From NCBI RefSeq assembly GCF_016103465.1, contig NZ_JAEEAP010000038.1, positions 1 through 36,576 of the forward strand: a stretch of DNA of 36,576 bases. Reading direction: 5' to 3'. Positions 17,949-24,666 of this stretch are shown piece by piece. The stretch's first letter is position 1. Each line of letters opens with the position of its first letter. The position numbers were made by a program, and so were the translations under genes. This DNA is from Streptomyces sabulosicollis (GTDB lineage Bacteria; Actinomycetota; Actinomycetes; Streptomycetales; Streptomycetaceae). The notes beneath the pieces are model-generated. The model did not search any database. It was given only the letters and a program-made list of their open reading frames with translations, and had not been told where the DNA came from.

Positions 17949-20324
17949 TCAGTCCGTATCCTCCGGCGGGCGTTCGCCATCGGCCTCGGCGGTGCGGTGC
18001 TGTTCCGCTACCCAGACCGCCACCTGCGCACGCGAGGTGAAACCCAGCTTGCTCAAAATGTGCTCAATATGGCCCTCGGCCGTGCGCTGGGCGATGACCA
18101 GGGACGAGGCGATCTCCTTGTTGCTGAGCCCCCGCGCGACCAGCTGCGCGATTTCGGACTCCCGGGGAGTCAGCGGCGACGGCCGCCCACCGGCCGCCGC
18201 CTCCCCGCTGGGCAGTTCGTCCTCCAGCGCGTACTCCAGCGCCTCGGCGTAGGACAGCCGGGCGCCCTGTCGGTACGCCGCGTTGAAGGCCGGTTTGCCC
18301 AGGGCCCGCCGTACCGCGGCCTCGCACTCCTCGTGGTAGTGGACGAGGTGTCCGTAGCCGGAGTGCGGGGCGCCGATGGCGCGCCAGAGGGTCCCCAGGA
18401 CGCCGAGCAGCCTGGCCGCCCGGGTGTGGTCCCGTTCGGTGGCCGCGATCCAGGCCAGCACCTCCAGATTGACCCCGACGCCCAGCGGGTCGTCCAGCGA
18501 GCGGTTGAACGTGAGGCTCTCCTTCTCCAGGGCGGCCGCCCTGGCGGTGTCACCCTGGCGCCATACCTCCACGCCGAGCGCCATCATCGTGTAGGCCCGG
18601 TGCCAGCCCTCCCCGTACGCGTCGCACACCTCCAGCGACTCCTCGCCCAGGGCGATCGCGCGCGGTGAGTCGCCGATGAAGGAGTGGGCGAGCGAGAGCC
18701 GGATGAGCGCCAGGGCCAGCCCCACCGGATCGCCGGTCGCGCGGTGGCGGGCCACGGCCTCCTCGTAGAGCGCGATCGCGGACCGGGTGTCGCCCCGGTA
18801 CATGGCGACCATGCCGGAGTAGAGCGCGGTGTAGGCGAGCACCGGTTCCAGGCCCAGCCGGGCGCCGAGGGTCCGGCTCTCCTCGAGCATGGCCGCGGCG
18901 GCGTCGACGTCGGACTGGATGACGGCCAGCCAGCTGTCGGTCCACAGGGCCCTCGCCCGTGGCCTGCCGGGTTCGGGGCACAGTGCCAGGGCCTGGTCCA
19001 GCCAGCGGCGGCCCTCGCCGAGGTAGTAGCTGGTGATCCAGTGGTAGAGCAGATCGGCGGCCATGTCGAGGCCGCGGACGGTCTGTCCGGGCTCGGCCAG
19101 CCAGCTCTCCAGGGCGGTGCGCAGATTGGCGTGCTCCAGGTGGAGCCGGGTGAACCACTGCACCTGGGCCGGTCCGAAGAGCGCCGCCCGCGCGTCCGCG
19201 GCCAGCCCGCGGTAGTAGTCGCGGTGGCGCCGCAGCCGTACGGCCTCCTCCCCGGAGGCAACCAGCCGCTCACGGCCGTACTGGCGCAGCGTGTCCAGCA
19301 TCCGGTAGCGCACCGCCGTCGGGTGCTCCTCCCTGAGCAGCACCGACTTGTCCACCAGCTCGGCCACCAGGTCCAGGATCTCTTCCCGGGCGATGCCCTC
19401 GTCCGAGCAGACCGCCTCGGCCGCCTCCAGGTCCAGGCTTCCGGCGAACACCGAGACCCGGGCCCACAGCAGCCGCTCCCGCTCGGTGCACAGCTCATAG
19501 CTCCAGTCGATCAGCGCCCGCAGCGTCTGGTGGCGGGGGAGGACCGTCCGGGAGCCGGTGGTGAGCAGCCGGAACCGGTCGTCGAGCCGGTCCAGCAGCT
19601 GCTGCACGGACAGGGCGCGCAGCCGTACGACCGCGAGCTCGATCCCCAGCGGGATGCCGTCGAGTCGGCGGCAGATCAGCTCCACCGCGTCCCGGTTGTC
19701 CTCGCTGAGCCGGAATCCGGGGACGATGGCCGCGGCCCGCTCGACGAACAGCCGTACCGCGTCCCACTGGGCGAGGGCGGCGAGGGACGGCCGTGGCCCC
19801 CCGGGGTCCGGCAGCCCCAGGGTGGGCACGGCCAGGCTCTGCTCACCGGCGGTGCCCAGCGCCTGACGGCTGGTGGCCAGCAGCCGCAGCCGCGGGGCCG
19901 CGCGCAGCAGCCGGTCGGCGAGCCGGGCGCACTCCGCCAGGAGGTGTTCGCAGTTGTCGAGGACGATCAGGGCCTGCCGGTCCCGCAAGTGGTCGACGAG
20001 GACGTCCATCGCCGGGCGGGAGGAGTGATCGCGTATCTCCAGCGCCTCGGTGACGCCCTGGGCGAGCAGCGCCGGGTTGTCCAGCTCGGCGAGTTCGGCC
20101 AGCCAGACCCCGTCGGGGAAGGCGCGGCGCGCCTCGTCCGCCACCCGCAGCGCCAGCCGGGTCTTGCCGACCCCGCCGACCCCGGTCAGGGTGACCAGGC
20201 GGGACCCGGACAGCATCCGCTTGACCTCGGCCGCCTCCTGCCGACGTCCCACGAAACTCGTCACCTCGGCCGGCAGCCTGACTGTCTGCCGCCCGGTCGG
20301 GGTGCCTGTCGCCACCGCACCCAT
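17949..20324 (-). CDS. NB-ARC/TPR regulator with C-terminal LuxR helix-turn-helix
   Basis: Large regulator of 791 residues. The NB-ARC-type ATPase has a good Walker A (GVGGVGKT, residues 48-55), LIVLDNCEHLL as Walker B, and GIPLGIELAV as the GxP motif. The middle third is made of TPR-like helices. The C-terminus is a LuxR helix-turn-helix, LTPRESEIAQLVARGLSNKE followed by IASSLVIAQRTAEGHIEHIL. It differs from the three LAL proteins downstream by its NB-ARC module. ATG at 20324 is preferred (GAGG upstream); a TTG 15 codons earlier is the alternative. It could regulate the aminotransferase gene, but targets are not evident. Confidence 0.85.
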   Translation of the reverse strand: MGAVATGTPTGRQTVRLPAEVTSFVGRRQEAAEVKRMLSGSRLVTLTGVGGVGKTRLALRVADEARRAFPDGVWLAELAELDNPALLAQGVTEALEIRDHSSRPAMDVLVDHLRDRQALIVLDNCEHLLAECARLADRLLRAAPRLRLLATSRQALGTAGEQSLAVPTLGLPDPGGPRPSLAALAQWDAVRLFVERAAAIVPGFRLSEDNRDAVELICRRLDGIPLGIELAVVRLRALSVQQLLDRLDDRFRLLTTGSRTVLPRHQTLRALIDWSYELCTERERLLWARVSVFAGSLDLEAAEAVCSDEGIAREEILDLVAELVDKSVLLREEHPTAVRYRMLDTLRQYGRERLVASGEEAVRLRRHRDYYRGLAADARAALFGPAQVQWFTRLHLEHANLRTALESWLAEPGQTVRGLDMAADLLYHWITSYYLGEGRRWLDQALALCPEPGRPRARALWTDSWLAVIQSDVDAAAAMLEESRTLGARLGLEPVLAYTALYSGMVAMYRGDTRSAIALYEEAVARHRATGDPVGLALALIRLSLAHSFIGDSPRAIALGEESLEVCDAYGEGWHRAYTMMALGVEVWRQGDTARAAALEKESLTFNRSLDDPLGVGVNLEVLAWIAATERDHTRAARLLGVLGTLWRAIGAPHSGYGHLVHYHEECEAAVRRALGKPAFNAAYRQGARLSYAEALEYALEDELPSGEAAAGGRPSPLTPRESEIAQLVARGLSNKEIASSLVIAQRTAEGHIEHILSKLGFTSRAQVAVWVAEQHRTAEADGERPPEDTD

Positions 20325-20629
20325 CGATGCCTCGCACCGGCCTCGGGTGGGCGGGACGTGCGCCCGCAACGGACCCGAAGCCCTGTGTCCAGGCTATGCC
20401 CGGGCCGGGAGCCGCCGCACCCACCCCGGGCGGGCGCCGGGCGGCGAGTCACCGGGGGTGAGCGGTGATCGGCCATCCGTGACCTTCCCGGCGTGGGCGC
20501 GGGGGAGGGGAGCGGGATGGGTACCGATGCGGGGATATCTCCCCTCGCCGCGTCTCGCCGCACCCGCGCAGGATGGTGGCCTCGGTGAGTTCCGCCGCCT
20601 CCTTTGGCGGAAGATCGAAGGTTCGGACC
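20325..20629. other. Divergent intergenic region with a small hairpin near a ribosome site
   Basis: This 305-base interval separates the minus-strand NB-ARC/LuxR gene from the plus-strand DUF5999 gene. No good promoter match was found by eye. TTCCGCC at 20590-20596 pairs with GGCGGAA at 20606-20612, a 7-bp hairpin ending five bases before the GAAGG ribosome site of the DUF5999 gene. Confidence 0.4.
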
Positions 20630-20824
20630 ATGTGCCTCCATCAACCCCCATGTCCTCCCGCCGACGCACCGGACCACGATTCGGCTCGGCCGGTGGTCTC
20701 CCACCCGGAGCAGGGGTGGAGTCTGCTCTGCAACGGAGTGGTGATCTTCGCGGACACGGGTGCGCTCCTTCCCGACGGGCGCGCCGTCCCCGCCCCTCGG
20801 ACCAGCCCCGACGTCTCAGCATGA
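20630..20824 (+). CDS. DUF5999 family small protein
   Basis: Protein of 64 residues beginning MCLHQPPCPPADAPDHD and continuing HPEQGWSLLCNGVVIFADTG and LLPDGR, the pattern of the small actinobacterial DUF5999 family of unknown function. Two cysteines near the N-terminus and one in the centre are conserved in members I recall. The ATG has GAAGG eight bases upstream. Its TGA overlaps the start of the next gene as ATGA, so the two are translated together. Confidence 0.8.
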   Translation: MCLHQPPCPPADAPDHDSARPVVSHPEQGWSLLCNGVVIFADTGALLPDGRAVPAPRTSPDVSA

Positions 20825-21330
20825 ACGCCGTCACCCCCGCCCCCGCCCTCGCGCACGGCTCCCCGATGAGCACCGCGCGCCGGCCCGACACGGCGCTTCC
20901 CGCCGCGAGCGGCGGGACGTCCTGGCTGCTGCCCCCCGAGCCCTCGTCGGTGCCGATGGCCCGGCGGCTGGCGCTCGCCCAGCTGGCGGCGTGGACCCTG
21001 CGCGACTTCGCCGACGACGCCGAACTGCTCGTCAGCGAGCTGGTCACCAATGCCCTGCGGCACGCGGGCGGACCGATCCGCCTGACGCTCTCCCTGTGCT
21101 CCGCCGACCGCGCCTTCCGCTGCGAGGTGGCGGACGAGGACCCCGAGCGGCCCCGGGTGCGCCGGGCGTGCGGCGATGACGAGGGCGGGCGCGGACTCCA
21201 TCTGCTGGACCTGCTCTCCCGCTGCTGGGGCTCCACCTGTACGGCGGCGGGCAAGGTCGTCTGGTTCGAGCTCCACCCGCCCGCCATCGCCTTGGAAGCC
21301 GCCCTGGAAGAGGCCCGAACGACCCCGTGA
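20821..21330 (+). CDS. RsbW-like ATP-binding protein (HATPase_c)
   Basis: Protein of 169 residues of the GHKL/HATPase family common in Streptomyces, related to anti-sigma-factor kinases. It shows AELLVSELVTNALRHAGGPI (N box), VADEDPERPRV and DDEGGRGLHLLDLLSRCWGS (G box). Such proteins may bind or phosphorylate anti-anti-sigma partners, but most are uncharacterised. The ATG at 20821 overlaps the DUF5999 stop, which decides the start; longer in-frame extensions upstream would cover the DUF5999 gene in another frame. About 50 residues of Pro/Ala-rich sequence precede the ATPase fold. Confidence 0.85.
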   Translation: MNAVTPAPALAHGSPMSTARRPDTALPAASGGTSWLLPPEPSSVPMARRLALAQLAAWTLRDFADDAELLVSELVTNALRHAGGPIRLTLSLCSADRAFRCEVADEDPERPRVRRACGDDEGGRGLHLLDLLSRCWGSTCTAAGKVVWFELHPPAIALEAALEEARTTP

Positions 21331-21445
21331 TCGTGAGCCGACGAAGGGAGATGCCATAGACGACTTCACGCCTCGTACCCACACAGTGATACCGAAACGG
21401 CCCGGGGACGGAACGGTGAAGGCCCTCACCACGCCTTCCGTCTCC

Positions 21446-21592
21446 GGGCTTCGCTGTCGGGTTCCGGGCCCGAAGGATCGGGCGCCGGGCTTCACCGATC
21501 GGGGCGCCGGGCTTCACCGATCGGAGTCGGGGCTTCACCGATCGGGGTCAGGGCTTCACCGATTGGGGTCGGGGTGTGTCGACTGATCGGGG
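21446..21592 (+). repeat. Phased array of about 21-bp direct repeats upstream of LAL1
   Basis: Repeat units start with GGG at 21446, 21466, 21487, 21509, 21530, 21551 and 21572, so the period is 20-22 bases. The four central units (21487-21571) share GGGCTTCACCGATCGG, with one C-to-T change in the fourth; outer units are degenerate. GATCGG-like cores continue to 21606 at nearly the same spacing. The array ends about 20-40 bases before the candidate -35 box of the LAL1 promoter. Spacing of two DNA turns puts all units on one face. The units have no unique spacers, so it is not a CRISPR array. Confidence 0.85.
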
Positions 21593-21613
21593 TTGCCTGA
21601 CGACTGATCGAGA

Positions 21614-21643
21614 TTGATCGTCGTCATTGCACTCGTGTAGCCT
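21614..21643 (+). promoter_or_regulatory. Candidate promoter of the LAL regulator operon
   Basis: TTGATC at 21614-21619 and TAGCCT at 21638-21643 are separated by 18 bases, a fair match to vegetative Streptomyces promoters. The inverted repeat CTGCTG-ATCG-CAGCAG (21642-21657) overlaps the expected transcription start. The repeat array lies directly upstream. The leader to the GTG start would be about 60 bases. Confidence 0.5.
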
Positions 21644-21710
21644 GCTGATCGCAGCAGCAGCACACTTTTCCCGAAATTCTTCGCATTTGGTGGCTCGAGG
21701 AGGCTGTGTG

Positions 21711-24608
21711 GTGGACCGGAAAGCGAATTCCGGTTTACCCGGCGCGCTGGTCGGACGCGCCGCCGAACTCGCCGCGCTGACCGCCCACGCGGAGGCCGCC
21801 CACAGCGGGCGATCCGGTCTGGTGGTCCTGTCGGGTCCGGCCGGGATCGGCAAGACCAGCCTGCTGCGCGCCTTCCTCGGCAGTGACGCCTGCCGCAAGA
21901 TGACCGTGCTGCACGGCGCCTGCGGTGAAGTGGTCGCCGGAGCCGGCTACGGCGGGGTGCGCGCCCTCTTCGGAAGCCTGGGGCTCTCGGCCGAGGACGC
22001 CCAGGACTCCCCGCTGCTGCGCGGCAGCGCCCGCCGTGCCCTGCCCGCGCTCAGCCCCCGCCCCGGCGAGGAGGGACCGTCCACGGCCGTCACCGTCTAC
22101 CCGGTGCTGCACGGACTGTACTGGCTCGCCGCCAACCTGATGGCCCAGGGCCCGCTGGTGCTCGTCCTGGACGATGTGCACTGGTGCGACGAGCGCTCCC
22201 TGCGCTGGATCGACTTCCTGCTGCGCCGGGCCGACCAACTGCCGCTGCTGGTGGTGCTCGCCCAGCGCAGCGAGGAGGAACCGATCGCCCCCGCGGCCCT
22301 GGCGGACATCCTCGCCCAGCCGCGCTCCGCGGTGATCCGCCTCGACCCGTTGACCGACGCCGAAGTGGCCGAGATGGCCCGTCAGGTCTTCGCCGCCCCG
22401 GTCGCGCCCTCCTTCGCCGAGCGCGCCGCCGCGGTCTGCGGCGGCAACCCGCTGACCGTCACCCGGCTGCTGCGCGAGCTGCGGGCCAAGGGCGTGGCGC
22501 CCGACGAGAGCGGCATCCGGGAGATCGCCGAGGTCGGGAGCCACGTGGTCGCCCTGTCCGTGCGCGCCCTCTTCGACGCCCGGCCCGGCTGGATCCGGGA
22601 CGTGGCCACCGCCGTCGCGGTGCTCGGCGAGGAGGACGCGGAGCACATCGGCGCGCTGGCCGGGGTGCCGGCCGCCCGCGTCGCGGAGGCCCTGGAGGTG
22701 CTGCGCGAGGCCGAGGTGATGGCGCCGGACCGGGCGGACCTGGCGCATGACGTGGTGCGCTCCGCGGTGCTGGAGGCCGCCGGGGAGGAGCGGCTGGCCG
22801 AGCTGCGCGCCAGGGCGGCCCTGCTGCTGAGCGACGCCGGACGGCCCGCCGAGGAGGTCGCCAACCAGGTGCTGCTGGTGCCCGGCACCCCGCAGCCGTG
22901 GATGGGCTGGGTGCTCCGGGAGGCCGCCGCCCAGGCCGAGCACCGCGGCGCCCCCGAGGCCGCCGCCCGCTATCTCTACCGGGTCCTGGAGGCGGAGCCG
23001 GACAGCCTGTCGGCCCATGTCCCGCTCGCCAAGGCGCTCGCGGAGATCAACCCCGCCGAGGCCATCCGCCTGCTCAAGCGGGCGCTCACCCTGGCCACCG
23101 ACATCCGCGCCAAGGCGCCCATCGCCGTGCAGTTCGGCCTCACCTGCCTCACCGTCCAGCAGTCACCGGCCGCCGTGCGGGTGCTCAGCGAGGTGCTCGA
23201 CGAACTCGAGGCCGAGCTGGGGCCGGACCCCGATCCGCGCGACCGCGAGCTGCGCACCCTCGTCCAGTCGACGCTGCTGATCAGCGGATCCGACGAGAAG
23301 GCCACGATCCACAGGGTCCGGGAGCGCTTCGCGCGCATCCCCGAACCCGCCGGGGACACTCCCGCCCAGCGGCAGATGCTCGCCATGATGACGGTCCTGT
23401 CCGCGATGGAGGGCCGCTCGGTACGGCGGGCGGTGGGACAGGCCCGCCGCGCGCTGAGCTCCTCGGACCGGCTCGACAACTGGTCGCTGCTCTTCTCCGC
23501 GTTCACCCTCGGCCTGGCGGACGAGATCGAGGACGCGATGGAGGCGCTGGAGCACGCACTGCGCCACGGCCAGGACAATGCCGCGGTGTGGTCGTATGTG
23601 ATCACCCTCTCCTACCGCGCCCTGCTGCTGCACGGCGTCGGCGCGATCCCCGACGCCCTCGCCGACGCCCAGACCGCCGTCGAGATCATCGGCGAGGAGC
23701 GCTGGAGCGGCAATGTGACCATGCCGCAGACCGCGCTGGCGACGATCCTGGTCGACCGGGGCGAACCGGAGCGGGCCGAGGAGCTGCTGGCCGCCGTCAC
23801 CCGGCCGAACCTGGACGGGTTCGTCATGGAGTACCACTCGTATCTCATGGCCCGCGCCCGGGCCCGCTGGGCGCTCGGCGACGGCGCCACCGCGCTGCGG
23901 CTGCTGCTCGACTGCGGCGCCTCCCTGGAGGAGTCCGGCTTCGCCAACCCGGTGTTCCTGCCCTGGTGGGCCGAGGCGGCCTGTGTGCTCGCGGCGGAGA
24001 AGCGGGCGGACGAGGCGCGGGACCTGGTCGAGCACGGCGCCGAGCTGGCCCGCCGCTGGAGCACCCCGCGCGCCTTCGGGCTCGCCGCCCTCGCCCGCGG
24101 GGTGATCACCCCCGGCGAGGAGGGCATCGCCCAACTCACCGAGGCGGTCGAGCACTTCTCCGGGTCGCCCGCCCGCTCCGAGCACGCCCGGGCCGAGTTC
24201 CTGCTCGGCGGGGCGCTGCTGGACGCGGGGCGGCCCCGCGAGGCCCGGGAGCGGCTGCGCTCGGCCGTCGACCTCGCCCAGGGCTGTGGCGCGCTCGCGC
24301 TGGCGAGGGACGCCCGCAACCGGCTGGTGGCCGCGGGCGGCCGGATGCGCGAGATCACCGCCTCACCGGTCGACCTGCTCACCGGCACCGAGCGCAAGGT
24401 GGCCCAGATGGCCTCGCGCGGGGCGGGCAACCGCGAGATCGCCGAGTCGCTGTTCGTCACCGTACGGACCGTCGAGACCCATCTCACCAGCGTCTACCGG
24501 AAGCTGAGTGTCAGTCAGCGCGGGGAGCTGGCCTCGGTGCTGAACACCCCGAGCCTTCCCGACCCACAGGCACCCGCGTGGGTCTTCGCCTCACGCGGCC
24601 GACGCTGA
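21711..24608 (+). CDS. LAL-family LuxR regulator 1 (polyene-cluster type)
   Basis: Large ATP-binding regulator of the LuxR family, 965 residues, of the kind found as NysRI-RIII, AmphRI-RIII and FscRII-RIV in polyene macrolide clusters. The N-terminal MalT-like ATPase has a complete Walker A (GPAGIGKT, residues 42-49) and Walker B (LVLVLDDVHWCD). A long helical, TPR-like middle follows. The C-terminal helix-turn-helix includes LLTGTERKVAQMASRGAGNR and VRTVETHLTSVYRKL. The GTG at 21711 was chosen because GAGGAGG is seven bases upstream; the GTG just before is too close. Codon 9 is TTA, so expression probably needs the bldA leucine tRNA. First of three LAL genes on the same strand. Confidence 0.88.
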   Translation: MDRKANSGLPGALVGRAAELAALTAHAEAAHSGRSGLVVLSGPAGIGKTSLLRAFLGSDACRKMTVLHGACGEVVAGAGYGGVRALFGSLGLSAEDAQDSPLLRGSARRALPALSPRPGEEGPSTAVTVYPVLHGLYWLAANLMAQGPLVLVLDDVHWCDERSLRWIDFLLRRADQLPLLVVLAQRSEEEPIAPAALADILAQPRSAVIRLDPLTDAEVAEMARQVFAAPVAPSFAERAAAVCGGNPLTVTRLLRELRAKGVAPDESGIREIAEVGSHVVALSVRALFDARPGWIRDVATAVAVLGEEDAEHIGALAGVPAARVAEALEVLREAEVMAPDRADLAHDVVRSAVLEAAGEERLAELRARAALLLSDAGRPAEEVANQVLLVPGTPQPWMGWVLREAAAQAEHRGAPEAAARYLYRVLEAEPDSLSAHVPLAKALAEINPAEAIRLLKRALTLATDIRAKAPIAVQFGLTCLTVQQSPAAVRVLSEVLDELEAELGPDPDPRDRELRTLVQSTLLISGSDEKATIHRVRERFARIPEPAGDTPAQRQMLAMMTVLSAMEGRSVRRAVGQARRALSSSDRLDNWSLLFSAFTLGLADEIEDAMEALEHALRHGQDNAAVWSYVITLSYRALLLHGVGAIPDALADAQTAVEIIGEERWSGNVTMPQTALATILVDRGEPERAEELLAAVTRPNLDGFVMEYHSYLMARARARWALGDGATALRLLLDCGASLEESGFANPVFLPWWAEAACVLAAEKRADEARDLVEHGAELARRWSTPRAFGLAALARGVITPGEEGIAQLTEAVEHFSGSPARSEHARAEFLLGGALLDAGRPREARERLRSAVDLAQGCGALALARDARNRLVAAGGRMREITASPVDLLTGTERKVAQMASRGAGNREIAESLFVTVRTVETHLTSVYRKLSVSQRGELASVLNTPSLPDPQAPAWVFASRGRR

Positions 24609-24654
24609 CGCGCACCCGGCGGTTCGGTGACGCGTCCCCGCCCCGCCCCAGGCA

Positions 24655-24660
24655 TATAGT
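24655..24660 (+). promoter_or_regulatory. Candidate -10 for a leaderless LAL2 transcript
   Basis: TATAGT lies six bases before the ATG of LAL2, and no ribosome-binding sequence is present in the 58-base gap after LAL1. The spacing suits transcription starting at the A of ATG. LAL2 and LAL3 could therefore have their own promoter in addition to read-through from LAL1. Confidence 0.45.
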
Positions 24661-24666
24661 CACACC

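Noticed and set aside
20050-20820. Long N-terminal extension of the RsbW-like protein
   Set aside because: It would run over the DUF5999 gene in a different frame; the ATGA overlap at 20821 gives a natural start and the protein length then fits the family.
15825-21330. Part of a biosynthetic cluster together with the LAL cassette
   Set aside because: The aminotransferase, NB-ARC/LuxR and DUF5999/RsbW genes are of types widespread in Streptomyces genomes, and no assembly-line or tailoring enzyme is present to support a cluster.
21446-21592. CRISPR array or coding heptapeptide repeat
   Set aside because: Units are contiguous without unique spacers, and the frame in which they translate to GLHRSGS-like repeats has no start or domain and is not linked to the upstream gene's frame.
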